Shown: positions 52,371 through 64,000 of the stretch, piece after piece
How positions within the stretch are numbered: position 1 is the stretch's first letter
Layout of the letters: every line of letters starts with the position of its first letter
Assembly (NCBI GenBank): GCA_905250885.1
Contig: CAJNOQ010000098.1
Location: forward strand, 1 to 64,000
DNA from: Didymodactylos carnosus
Lineage: Eukaryota; Rotifera; Eurotatoria; Philodinida; Philodinidae
DNA length: 64,000 bases
Direction: 5' to 3'
Program-made: the position numbers and the translations under genes
The notes under the pieces: model-generated
Told to the model about the DNA's origin: nothing
Databases searched by the model: none
What the model saw: the letters and a program-made list of their open reading frames with translations, nothing else

Positions 52371-55300
52371 AACCGACAGTAATTGATGAAAGTTTAGTCA
52401 ATAAAATGGTTGCAGATGATCGAACCAAAAGTGTTATGTTTTCATCACGAACAAGAAATGTGGAAACATATATTCAGTGGCTCGGTGGAGAACGAGCTGG
52501 TAAATAATGTGTTTTCAAGTCATTTTTAATATTTTTATTGTTTATTATTTTCTAGTCGATGTTCCAGATGAATATCTGTTAACAAAATTTCAACCTAAAC
52601 ATATAATGGATGATTTTTTTCATCATATAAAAAGTACTACTGTAGATAATGATGAACAAAATAAAAAATTATCGTTATCATATCAACATCACTACAAAAA
52701 TATAAATGTCAACGCACAATGTATTGAATTGTTACGATTAAGAAATTGTACCAATATAATAAGTGATTCACAATCAACGAATAAAATGAACAGTGAACAA
52801 GTATGCTTATTTATACTAAATCAAAATTTTAAACAAGGTCATGCTTAATTAAACATGAGACATATTGTTTGATGATAAAGATAATCTGAGTTAATCACTA
52901 ACTCAAATGAAGTCCTTGCGTTTGTTTTTGTTTTTACAAAAGTACGATCAATGTAGAATTCAAGTCATGTATTAAACTTGATAATCAATTGTGAATAAGA
53001 TTCGGAGTTGATATTATATTTTGAAGTTGACTATAAAATAATATGTTTTGTGTTGAAATTAAGTCAGATAACTGAAAATCCTTTGATTGCGTAGAAATTT
53101 AAAAATAAAAACCTCTCGCAAGTTTGCCTGTGTATAACTTAGCTCATAGACTTTATAATTAACTGTAATATAGTTAGAAAATTTCTATATTCTGTTAGAA
53201 AAACACATTTTTTATTTTTTATCAAAATAATTTTTATTCCGACTATTACACTTCATCGTTTTTGAACACATAGTCTAATATTCAAATTTTTCAATGCTAA
53301 AGACTTGAATATGATTAAAGAATAAATTTCAAGGTTGTATTTGTATGATTATCTAATCAGATATCAATTTTCAAGGGTTTATTTAAAGTATTGTACCGCG
53401 CAAAACAGTATCTTCCTTTCTCTCATAATGATGATGATAATGATGATCGTTTAAAATGTCATAAAGCCTTTTCTATATATATTCAATGTCAATATGAGTT
53501 AGTTACCTTTTTCTCTTTTTTTTCTCCTGTTCAGAACAAACAATTTGAACGTGGTCTTACAAATCCATTACGTCGAACTAATCATCGTCGTTCACGTTTA
53601 TCATTAGATTTAAATTTTGAACAAATAAGTCAAGAACGAATAAGAAATAATAGTAATTTGTGTTTTGAAGACGAAGCCTATTGTACATCAAAACGTGTAC
53701 AACAAAAAGAAGAAACAACTGTATTAACAAGAAAATCAAGTAGTGGAAATAGTAGTAAACTATCCAGTATTGAAACACCAATATTATCATCTTCACCAAT
53801 TCCACATATCGATACAGTTGATGATATTTATTCAAAATTGGATTTAGCACAAAGTATATTATTAATGGAATCTGATTGGCATGATATAGCACGTATGAGA
53901 GAAATAGCACAAACCGGTACATTTCAAAATTCATTGAATCTATTACCGATGTTAACAAAAGATCAATCAATTGAAATGTTTCATGAGATTAACGATGATT
54001 TTAAAACAATTGTCGATGATTTTGTAACATTAATTGAAGCAAAATTAAATGAAACAGAAACGAAAATGTTTGATGCAAAGTTAGTATTAATCATTTACAT
54101 TTAACTATATTCAATATTAATAAAAAATTAAGGATCTGAATCGACGTTTATTTTCAATTAATTTCGATCTGTAAATTTTTATTTGTTATATTATCTTTTC
54201 CCCTTTTAGCTTTATTCGATCGTCTTCACCATCATTATTCGATACAATTAATGAATATAAAAGTTGTCTAACGTTATTTAAACGTAAAGAATTTTATAAC
54301 TTATTGATAGCGTTTGATCAAATATTAAAAATGCGTTTACCTGCCGCATTGCCTGACGAAGAGATGTTAAAAGAAAATAATTTAAATGATGATGATGAAC
54401 TATTAAAATTATCACAATATGCAATTGATGAATTGAAAATTGTCAAAATTGAAAAAGGTAATTATCTAATACTCTACTATGCTTTATGATCAAGATTTCT
54501 TCTTTTACTGTTTAGGTATTGAACCATTGGGTTTAACGATTCGATCAGATAATGGAAAAATTCATATTGCTCGAATTATCTTCGGTGGTGCTGCATACAA
54601 GTCAGCATTATTTCAAATTAATGATGAAATATTAGAAGTAAATGATAAACCGGTAACAGGACGTCGTCTCAATGATGTATGTACGTTACTTTCACAATGT
54701 ACGGGTATGATCAAGTTTCTTCTTGCACCTGATAAACAACATCAACAGCTAACAAATACAAGTAAAATTCGAACACACTCTGTTTCAACATTATCATCTA
54801 CCGGATCTTCGTCACCAAAAACATCTTTAATTAAACCATTATTTATTCGTGCCATGTTTTCTTATGAGCCGGTAGATGATCAGTTGTTACCATGTAAAGA
54901 ATTAGGATTGAGATTTCAACGTGGAGATATTTTAAGAGTAGTTGGTCGAGAAGATGACGATTTTTGGCAAGCATTTCGCGAAACAAAATCATCAATGAAA
55001 TGTCTAGCTGGTTTAATTCCATCCGATAAACTTCAACAAAAACGTGTAGCTTTACTTAAATCAATTGAAGAAGATGATGAATTATATAGCGATGAAGAAA
55101 ATGAAAATCCAGGAAAAAAATATGGAAGACGACGACGAAAAAAAAAGACAAAAACAACAACTCCATCTTGTATGACATGTGTTCGTGGTCAACGTCATCG
55201 TAATTCTATTCAAAGAAATCGACGTTCAATAACTCATTCAATACAATATAATAATCGTTCATATTTACATGATAGTGGTAACAATGAGAGAATGGATAAT

Positions 55301-57033
55301 GATGATAAACTTGATGATATACCAACAATTCAGCATTCAACAAATCATTTTTCATTAACTGACACAAGACAATATCAATCAAGATCTAAACATTCTTTAT
55401 TAGATGAATTTAATATAACAGAACCATCAAGTTATCGATTTTATGAACCGGTATTTCGTTATGATCCAAAATCCTTATTACAATATCATCATTCAACGGA
55501 ATCTAATGAAACTCTCACGACAAGACCAATCATTTTATTAGGTGAGTTATATTCGATTTACTTATGCATTCACGATTTGGCTATCTAACGGTGCTACTAC
55601 AAAATAAACGTTCAGCTACCTTTTTTTTTTGCACTTGGTTTCTCTTATGATTTTCTAATGATCGAACGTCTCAAATCAATGAGGAAATTGTGTTGAAGAT
55701 TTTAAGAATCTCAATCCCACATACCATCGATAGGCGCATCCTATAGATGGTATGTGGCTACACGACGGTGACCCATGCAATCAAAAGCAGACTAGGATAT
55801 CCACAAAAGTAATCCTCATTTTTAAGAAATTTTTTCTAGTTTATATTATGGCTGTTGTGTCAAGCGCTTTCGAAATATATGTTCAGAGTTCTATAGCCAG
55901 AAGTCGTTACTGAGATATAAGCATTTTTCCAAAACCGGTTTATTATGGTAGCAGACTTTAAATTCTAAAAGTGGTTGTAGTATTCACGTAATATATAGAT
56001 TTCTGACACAATTTGGGGTCTCCTATTTATTCATCGATCAAAAAAATGCTGAAATGGTCTACAGACTCTGAAAATGCCTCCTTCATCTAGTTTACTTATG
56101 TAATACAAGTTTTGGGGAAAATACTGATATGTCAGTAACCGGATATGGCCAGAAAACTCTGAATATATATTTCGGAAGCTCTTAACATCAGATATAATAT
56201 AAACTAGAAAAAATTTCTTAAAAATGAATCACTTTTTAAGTGCATTCGCTTTTGATTGGCTCTTCTTTCGATGCTTCATGTTGTCAGACCACATAGCACG
56301 AATCATTTATTCAGAAAATAGGATAAAAATACAAATAGAAAAACTAGATCCTTGTATTTTTAATTGAAAATTTAAACAAATTTATCTTATTCAAACGACG
56401 TTTTATTTTATAGGTGCTCCAAATGTTGGACGTCATGAATTACGTCGTCGTTTATTGCAAACTGAACCAACTATATTCGATGTTGCTATTCCTCACACAA
56501 CTCGACAAAAACGTTTAACTGAATTTGATCATCATGATTATCATTTTATTTCGAAACAAGAATTTTTAGATAAAATCAATGAAAAAGAATTTGTTGAATA
56601 CGGAGAATACGAACGACATTTATATGGTACAACAAAAGAGTCAATAAAAACAATTATTTATCAAAAACGAAAAATATGTGTATTAAATTTAAATCCGGAT
56701 GCTCTACAAACATTTGAAAAAACGGATATATTTCCGTATGTTATTTGTATAGCGGCACCGAATATCGATAAATTAAAACGTTTAGATTTAGATCGTAAAG
56801 AACATTTAACACACAATGATTATTTAGATATTTTGAGACAAAGTCGTTCGATTGAACGTCGACATCATATGCTATTTGATTATTTAATTATTAATCAAGA
56901 TTTAGATAAAACGTATATGGAATTGAGACAACATATTTTGAGAATACAAAATGACACGCAACAATGGATTCGAGCGTGTTATCGTTCAAGTAATAGAACA
57001 TTGGTGACAACATGCGGTGGACAAGAAATATGA
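52371..57033 (+). CDS. PALS1: PALS1/Stardust MAGUK scaffold (5' end not found)
   Basis: Exons 52371-52499, 52556-52800, 53535-54079, 54210-54457, 54516-55541 and 56414-57033 join in phase to ~937 residues. PALS1 (MPP5) links Crumbs to PATJ at the apical margin of epithelial cells. The N-terminal ~370 residues are poorly conserved and Arg-rich in part (LRRTNHRRSRLS). Then come L27-type helices (DDIYSKLDLAQSIL; FDTINEYKSCLTLFKRKEF), a PDZ domain (GIEPLGLTIRSDNGKIHIAR..GGAAYKSALF..INDEILEVND), an SH3 domain (MFSYEPVDDQLLPCKELGLRF..GDILRVV), a basic hook (RRRRKKKTKTT) and a guanylate-kinase domain (GAPNVGRHELRRRLL, PHTTRQKR, EYGEYERHLYGTT). The P-loop lacks the kinase GxGKS pattern, as in the family, so it is a binding domain. 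The two first exons are attached only by splice phase. The last intron holds a foldback repeat. Confidence 0.9.
55778..56259. repeat. Foldback repeat inside the last PALS1 intron
   Basis: Arms of ~125 bp (55814-55938 and 56110-56234) are inverted copies, with outer words CAATCAAAAGC (55778) and GCTTTTGATTG (56259) extending the pairing. A separate 39-bp hairpin (55718-55756, CACATACCATC and its complement) lies just upstream. Together they make the 872-bp intron the longest in the gene. Confidence 0.82.
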
Positions 57034-59390
57034 TCGAATAGAAACTACTTTTTTTGTTTTGTTTTATCTCAGTACATTCCAAAATATTAAATTTTTTTTT
57101 TTGTTGTTGTTGTTTTATCAAAATTATTATTTTTTGTTATTTACCTATGACATATTAAGGACATGTAGAATAATTAAAATGATCTTGGTATACTAATCTA
57201 ACGATCTACAGATAAGTTTAAACCCATAGATGAAAAATAGAATCGTTTGCCAATCGATAAAAAAAATTAGTAAAAATACAGCCACCTGTAATATGTCAAA
57301 AATTCTATCTTGATAAAAAATATTGAATGGAATAGATATCAAATCTAGTACATTTGAAGATTCAACAAACGTAGACACCATTAGATATAATTGATTTGCC
57401 ATGTGAAGTACTAGAGGAACAATTCAAAATTTATGTTGAAGGGAATATCAGAACTATGGATATTAATTAGATCTGTTAGTTTCATAAAAATCCAATCAAA
57501 CAACATTTTATTCTATCTTCACGGAAAAATTAGCTACAGTATTTTGTTCTACATTAAGATTAATGTACAAATAATAAATTAAATATTGTGATAGTTTAAA
57601 AAGCACTAAAGTAAATCCATGAGCCATTGAATATCTTGAATAAAAGCAAGAATATCAATAAGAACAAATCAGCAGAAAACATCGAAATACATGTTTTCTC
57701 TACTCATATACATCTGTTTGACATTATTTCGTGATAGGAACAATGAAATGAATCGCAAAAAAGAGTATTTTATCAAAAAATACCGTTATTATCATCAATA
57801 GTTCATTTGCTGTATTTAAAAGCAATTTCAATCCTGTTTATAAACAGAAATATATTAAACGAAACATCTGCAATAATTATTTCAAGAGAATCATTTGACG
57901 AGACGATTCAGTTTGCAGTTGAAAACTGCTATTTTATATTAGTAGTTCGTCAAATTAAAGAATTATTCATAAGTACTTATTCTAGGACTATATTTAGTAA
58001 ATTTATTTCTGTATAAAAATTTCAAAGAAAAATCTTCCAAAAATTATATAAAATCATCCAAGGAAAATTCAGATATATAGATCGACTTACGTTCGATTAA
58101 AGGTATCCCATGCATGATCAAAATTTCATAATGTTATTTGATAAAGTGCTCATACTATTTTGTAAGCGATAGTCTATTACTAGGTATATTTTGTTGTCGT
58201 CAAGACTTATAGTATAGTTTCATAAAACAGGAAAGCATTCCCTCTCATCATTGCCAATTAGTCATCTGTTGTCGACAACTGATTTTAATACTAGTGATAT
58301 TCGATCATACGAAGTTTTACTTTCAGTCATTCGTAAATTTATACCGATGATACACTCACTCGTCCATCCAAATTTTTTTCGTATATCATAAATGCTTGTG
58401 TAAATGAGGTTTAACTTATCATTTGAATAACTTTTCTTTATAGTGTAGACTTGAGAAAAACTTATCGGAGACAATGAAAAGGGCGTTATCGTATTACTTT
58501 AATTTGAATCAGTAGATCAATAACTAGATCCTTGATTAAAATTTCAGTCTATTATTTTAGTAGTCATACGTTATAGTTAAAAATTCTCTATTGACCGACC
58601 ACTCGCGTCAAATATCAAGTAGTGAAAATGTCACTTTTTTGGATTTTGATATGACAAATGTAAATGGTATTACAAAAGTAAAAACACACGATAGACATAC
58701 AAAAATTTGTTTTTTTCAATTGTAAAGTATCCGAATTTGGACCAAATTAGGCCACATGCTACGTTTATCAGAAACTTATATGGATACATTTTTTTAAAGT
58801 CATTAAAGAGATGCATGCAAAATTACTGTATATATATATGCTTTATTACTGCCCTTTGTGGACCTATTAAGACAAAATACAATAAGAGAGCCACGAAAAA
58901 AAATTGCTATGAATTAATTAATACAACTAAGAAAATAGAATACACAATATAAAACTATGTAATAAAGAGAACACGCCGAATATATCTGACAAATTTGAAC
59001 TATAAAAAAGATTCGAGGCAAAATTCCAGTAGTTCAAGGTCATCCTTGTCTGAGTCAGGTAGCGAATATTCGATACTGCTTTCTAGCCACTGGGCACATC
59101 TGACAAACACAGACACAGACTTATGTGCTATAAATCGTTTTGAACGAAAAATGTTTTTGATAATATAATTTTTATTCAGCCATTGATCTCTAAATACGTT
59201 TAAGGAAGCCGGCTACATTAGGATATCATCATCTGCTGAAGTAAGCAGCGATGCCATGAATCGTTTCCAGTACTTAGCGCATCTATCCTCTAACGATATA
59301 GTAATGACATAGTAATGAGAAAAGAGAATGTCATTTAATTGTGTTACATGATAAATCCTTTTAAGACAAAATAAAATTGCATTCGGTCTT
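57034..59390. other. PALS1 3' flank, no gene
   Basis: Probably PALS1 3' UTR at first (T-rich run and TTG repeats near 57090-57115), then AT-rich sequence. The frames at 57807-58016 and 58707-58952 have no family motif. Confidence 0.45.
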
Positions 59391-59824
59391 GGAGCCTGTT
59401 TTTGAAGAACTTAAGCATTAGACTTAGGTGGATTTTTAAGGCACAAATTAAGTAGTACTTAAGGGACACTTAAGTTTCCCCATAAGTGCGTTTCTCAAAA
59501 AAACTTAAGTTAAGCAGAGGTCATGCAGTAAAAGCCACTCATATTTTAACAAATTTAGATTATTTTGATGAAATGTTTTGAGCAAAACCCTTTTAAAATT
59601 ATTTTCTACCTAATTATTGTGGGTCTAACTACGAAAAAACGTAAAATAAAGAAGTTACAAATTATAAATAAGTTTTTCACTTAAAAAATTAAGTGAAAAT
59701 GTACGGGTGGTCGAGAGGCCTCTTAAGTTAAGATGCTTTCGAGAAACTCACTCAGCAAAATAATCTTACTTAAGTCAAATTTTTCACTTAAGCAAAACTT
59801 AAGTCTTTTTGAGAAACAGGCTCC
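59391..59824. mobile_element. MITE, 434 bp, CTTAAG-rich
   Basis: Ends GGAGCCTGTTTTTGAAGAACTTAAG and its inverse (AGTCTTTTTGAGAAACAGGCTCC on the right) form terminal inverted repeats of ~25 bp. ACTTAAGT words recur many times inside, giving a high density of small palindromes. It has no coding capacity. The target duplication is too short to be sure of. The GGAGCCTGTTTCT-type end occurs in MITEs of other invertebrates, from memory only. Confidence 0.75.
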
Positions 59825-60100
59825 TGTTGTTAACAGGGCGTAAATAGGGGGAACATAGAAAAACGACAAGTAAAAATGGGGAGAGCGAACGTAGTGAATA
59901 AGACACGCCTAAAATAGTCACTCGTCGAACCCAAAACACGGCAAGAACCAACTATAGCCATCTGTTTCCTAATTTTAGCTTTAGTCTTAGCAATCATACA
60001 GCCCCAACCTAATCTTGATGTTTTTTCCACCGGGTCCTTCCACCGCTCGGATCACCTCTGATGTTACCCAATATCCTAGGTACCTAAGAGCCATTGCATG
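59825..60100 (-). other. Possible reverse-transcriptase tail fragment
   Basis: The minus strand (complement of 59830-60030) reads through 66 codons with WGCMIAKTKAKIRKQMAIVG and FRRVLFTTFALPIF, a pattern loosely like the region after the catalytic core in non-LTR retrotransposon reverse transcriptases. No catalytic motif is present and the fragment is short. It could equally be chance. Confidence 0.25.
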
Positions 60101-61114
60101 TTAGGGACGACCGAAGTTGCTCAATCAATGTCTGCATCTTTTTGTTCCTATTTGCACAGTAGGTAGCAGCGACATATTTAGGAAGATTCCTAAAAGTTTT
60201 TGGTCAGAACTTCCTTCCTTCAAAAGTTATGGAATTTTTCGTAAAAGCCCTACAAACAGGCTGAAGCAATAACTATGTAAAAGCGAAATTTCTTTTGTTT
60301 ATATCTAGGTCTAGGAAGTAGATCAAGAGACCATATTTGGAGCATAAGTAGTCGAGGTCGAGTCAAGAATCAAGAGCGTGTGCAAAAGTAATTGTCGCAC
60401 ATATGGGAATATATACGCACAACAAGGAAGAATTTTACCAGCGCGAAGACTTTCGCATAATTTTTTTAACCTGAAAAATATATTATTGCATTTAATATCA
60501 CTTATATCTATTGTATAAGTGTATCTCTACTATAAACTATGAATTCACTTCGTACAAATCCTTTGGTTGTTGTACGGATGAGCTCAGAAGGGAATAGAAA
60601 ATGAAAAATGGCCTGTTTGAGAATCGATACCTCTGGAAATTTTGGCGCTCAGATGCCAATGATCAGTACTCATGTCAGACTGTCAGACTATGCTTTTTGG
60701 ATTTATGGCATATTCGACTTCAGTTTTGCTGGTTTATTACAACAGTTCCTAGCAAAATCTGTTCAGTCTTCGCGCTGGTAAAATTCTTCCTTGTTGTGCG
60801 TATATATTCCCATATGTGCGACAATTACTTTTGCACACGCTCTTGATTCTTGACTCGACCTCGACTACTTATGCTCCAAATATGGTCTCTTGATCTACTT
60901 CCTAGACCTAGATATAAACAAAAGAAATTTCGCTTTTACATAGTTATTGCTTCAGCCTGTTTGTAGGGCTTTTACGAAAAATTCCATAACTTTTGAAGGA
61001 AGGAAGTTCTGACCAAAAACTTTTAGGAATCTTCCTAAATATGTCGCTGCTACCTACTATGAAAATAGGAACAAAAAAACTCAGACATTGATTGAGCAAC
61101 TTCGGTCGTCCCTA
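60101..61114. repeat. Large foldback, ~350-bp near-identical arms
   Basis: The left arm 60101-60450 starts TTAGGGACGACCGAAGTTGC; the right arm 60766-61114 is its reverse complement with only a few differences by eye. Weaker pairing extends a further ~20 bp outward on each side. The 315-bp centre is unique and has no convincing gene (an 81-codon frame at 60601 runs into the right arm). It is the youngest-looking and largest foldback in the window. Confidence 0.9.
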
Positions 61115-62841
61115 ATGTGCAAAGACGCTTAAAGGTAAAGATTCAATTAATTTTGTTACCATCACATAGTATACCAAATTTAGGCTTGCTCGGCGTACGC
61201 GTTGACCATGACAACTCCGTTTTTCATACTTAATAGGTTGTATAGCCAAATTTGCATAAAATTCTAGTTGCTGAAAAATATCAGTAACCCTTTTACTAAT
61301 ACACACTATTACTAATCTTCTTCTGATTAAGGTTCATATCGACGAAATCGCGGCATTTTTAACAATCAATCATGACTTAATTGTCCAACCAACTTCAGCT
61401 ACGACCAGAAAATCCGCCTTAACAGCAACGATGCTGATCTATGTTTTTCAGCCGGGGCAGATATTATGAACAGATATTATGGTTTCCTCAAGTCTGTGTA
61501 AACCTCTGAATCTCTTGATTGCGAATATATCTTTATTCTTGAGTCGTTTTGATCGTCCTTTTCATCCTTAAATAGCTCATTATTCTCTGTATTGTCTTCA
61601 TCTGATTCTTATCTCTGACTGTCTTGGTTCGTTACTTCAGCTAGAAGAGGCTTGCCCCAGTTAAAATAGTAGTAGTCTTTTTTCATTTCTTCGATCATAA
61701 TATCTTTGTAAAATTCGTTTATTTTTTTTGTTTTTTATTTGTTTAGGTTTTTGTAAAACACGTAAAGCAGAGCGAACATTATCAGGCCGAATAGTTTGAT
61801 ATTTCTAATATCAACAAAAGTTTAAACGACGTTTCAATTTAAGTCAAATAAAAGTTGTTTTACTCGGATATCGAAACAAAATGTTTGCAGTATCTTGTAC
61901 ATCAGAGAGAACACAGATTATGAGGTCTTTACAACCCTTTTTGATCAACTCTAGGATCACCCCATTTTCATACACGAATTGCTATCAAATGTCTTTCCAA
62001 ATTAGTCAATACCTTTACTTCATCGGGGAAATCTGCAGCAGCTAAATTATTCTATGATCACTTTTGCCACGCACTAGAAGTGCACGAAATAAGAGACTTT
62101 TTTTCATACATCTTTACACTATTTGAGAAATCATGTACAAAAAGTTTTTCTCTTATGTTTATTTATTATGCATCAATAGCAAAATACTATAATACAATTG
62201 TACAAAGTATTGCTTGGATCCTCCTTATATTAATCACAAATAAATTATCTATCTATTAGAGCTGGAGCAAACAGACTGATGGTTCACGGGTCATGTCATC
62301 TGAAAGTGCTAATCCAAAAAAATATGCAGAAAAACAAAAGAGAGAGTACAGAATAAACAATATTAAAATGAGTATGACGATAAAGACTAACGTGAGATAT
62401 GTTTTTTAATTAATATTAGTGAGATATTTCATAAAACTGTAGTTTTAGCACAGTTTCAACAGAAAATCTCCTTTTGTCAATGACATCTATACGATTTTGA
62501 TTGCTTAGAAGCTTTTAGCCAATGGATGTTTCATGACTTGATGAATCAGCGTTTCTTTTTCTCAAAATTCAAAAGCATCTGTTTTTGACGGAAAAAGCGA
62601 CAATGTATCCTATACAATCAAAACCGAAAGAAAAAATTTACCTATTTTATTCTGAAAGTTGAATTGAATGTTTTCTTTCTATATGCGTGCGTGTCATCAG
62701 CATCATCGTGCCGACGAGTACTGCCAACGTGCAACTTGTCCACGTCATCAATAAACGCCACAGGGTTGAGTTCAGTTGTTCATATAAAAACATCATTCGT
62801 TTTTCAAAATGTTTTGATCTGCAAGCAATAATTTGGTACAT
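61115..62841. other. Spacer upstream of FBXO8
   Basis: On the minus strand at about 61490-61690 there is an acidic frame (SDEDNTENNELFKDEKDD) preceded, after a stop, by YYYFNWGKPLLAEV; it looks like decayed coding sequence of unknown family. The rest is AT-rich. No promoter element could be named. Confidence 0.35.
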
Positions 62842-63691
62842 ATGGGACTAGTTTTAGAAAGATTAAAAGATCCGTTACAGGGCAGTAATCAAGGTTCGCA
62901 TCCGTTAACTTTTATTAAAATCGAATTCATTAAATATTTTTTTATTATAGTTTCAAAATTTCCCGATTTATTTGAGTTACCACCAGAATTAAGTTTAAAT
63001 ATATTGAAACATCTCAACGCGACTGATTTATGTCTGGCTGCGTGTGTATGGCAAACACTAGCTAATGATGAAATATTATGGCTGGGGTAAGAATATCGAT
63101 TTCTTTTGACAGAACAACAATTTATTAATAATATTTTATTTCCTAGGTTGTGTAGATCAAATTGGGCCTATGCATCGATTTATTCTCGAGCACGTCGTGA
63201 AAATATTTCATTTCGACGAATATATCTAGCATTAGATGAAGGTACCTTAACATTCAACGCAAATTATGCACAGGTTAGTTGAAAACAATAAAAGTCTATT
63301 TATTTCCTCTGTGTATTGTGTTGGTAGGGCCTAAATTATTTTATTGAACACAACCTAATCGATGATGACGCTATGGAAATAGGCAAATTTATTCATAATA
63401 CAAGAAAATTGAAAATAACTGAAAAACGAAAATTATTACAAAATCGGTAATTAAAGATTGATGCTGAACTGAAATCTTAAACTACTCACAATGTTTAACA
63501 TTTCAGACGAGATGTCTTGGAAAGATTGATTGAATTACAATCGTATGAAAATCAATTTCTTCCAAATGCATTAAGAAATTTTTTTGCAAAACTAGATGCT
63601 CCTGAAGAAAGAAATGAATATTTAAGTGTATTAATTGAAACTTTTTCCAAAAGATTTTGTGAATGTAACAAAGAAATCGGTTTAACAGCAG
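62842..63691 (+). CDS. FBXO8: F-box only protein 8 (F-box + Sec7), 3' part beyond window
   Basis: Five exons (62842-62893, 62951-63086, 63147-63273, 63328-63446, 63507-63691) encode the first ~206 residues; a donor after 63691 leads out of the window. FBXO8 joins an F-box, which binds SKP1 in SCF ubiquitin ligases, to a Sec7 domain and is reported to restrain Arf6. Visible are an MG start (possible N-myristoylation, as in human), the F-box LPPELSLNILKHLNATDLCLAA..W, then RRIYLALDEGTLTFNANYAQ and the start of the Sec7 domain with NQFLPNALRNFF and LDAPEERNEYL. These words match human FBXO8 in order. Residues after ETFSKRFCECNKEIGLTA lie outside. The first exon is short and less conserved, so the start is less sure than the rest. 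Confidence 0.92.
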
Positions 63692-64000
63692 GTAAATAAA
63701 AAAGATTTTTCTTAAACTTTTTGACGAGATTTATTCCTTTTAACGAGTATAAATAACACTACATATTTCTTGAAGAACTTTCTATCTTTCAGAATCGAAA
63801 CTTAATTTTTTAAAATGTTTTTTATGTTTCTTTCTTCAATTCTCTGCAAAATCCTATCAAATTTCTGATAAGGGAAAAAAATTTGATAGAAAATTACACA
63901 AAGTTCCACAATCAATAACTTTTAAGCGTGTTTTATCATAAAAGTTTCGATCTTTTTAAAAATTACTAGTATCAAAAAGTGCTAGAGAAAATGTTTATAT
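63692..64000. other. Start of an FBXO8 intron
   Basis: Begins with a GTAAAT donor and shows no coding sequence up to the window end, so at least 309 bp of intron is present, long by local standards. Confidence 0.6.

Noticed and set aside
60601-60846. An 81-codon plus-strand frame
   Set aside because: It straddles the unique centre and right arm of the large foldback, and the arm has no coding pattern.
61741-61930. Exon-like stretch after a TTTAG acceptor (FKRRFNLSQIKVVLLGY)
   Set aside because: Stops interrupt every frame and no family could be named.

Overview
The window is animal nuclear DNA, AT-rich, with compact genes cut into many exons by short GT-AG introns (mostly 50-90 bp). Every recognisable gene is a metazoan family. 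The gene style, the dispersed NOD3-type leucine-rich repeat debris, the decayed duplicate gene and splice-acceptor signals a few bases before several start codons fit a small protostome, most likely a bdelloid rotifer. That assignment is inference. One 'n' lies near 2780.

Layout: 1-5612 is gene-poor with two foldback repeats and one unrecognised ORF (2265-2693). 5613-7724 (minus) is a six-exon orthologue of the photoreceptor zinc-finger factor Glass. 7736-21324 is mostly non-coding, with a perfect-looking hairpin, a palindromic pair of cadherin-like fragments and one miniature transposon. 21337-23116 is calaxin (ciliary EF-hand protein). 26094-34188 is a plus-strand run of four genes: UXS1 (UDP-xylose synthase), ZC3H10 (CCCH RNA-binding protein), NDUFA5 (complex I) and SH3BP5 (Rab11 exchange factor), the last three only 180-230 bp apart. 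35466-36410 is a dead MTAP copy. 36991-39113 is syntaxin-16, with a miniature transposon in its second intron. A tRNA-Asn(GTT) lies at 40994-41067. 41068-52370 is a repeat graveyard: several MITEs, long foldbacks and NLR-type LRR fragments on both strands. 52371-57033 is the polarity scaffold PALS1/Stardust (L27-PDZ-SH3-GK; 5' end not found). 57034-62841 is non-coding with a MITE and a foldback whose arms are about 350 bp and nearly identical. 62842 to the end starts FBXO8 (F-box/Sec7), cut by the window edge.

No operon-like shared function is evident. Four products act in membrane traffic or polarity (SH3BP5, STX16, PALS1, FBXO8), but this may be chance. The strongest non-gene signals are the abundance of long foldback repeats, some sharing an internal motif; a MITE with its own empty site in the other arm of the same foldback; and acceptor sites just upstream of start codons, which could mark spliced-leader trans-splicing. 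No retrovirus-like, LTR or Polinton-like element was recognised.
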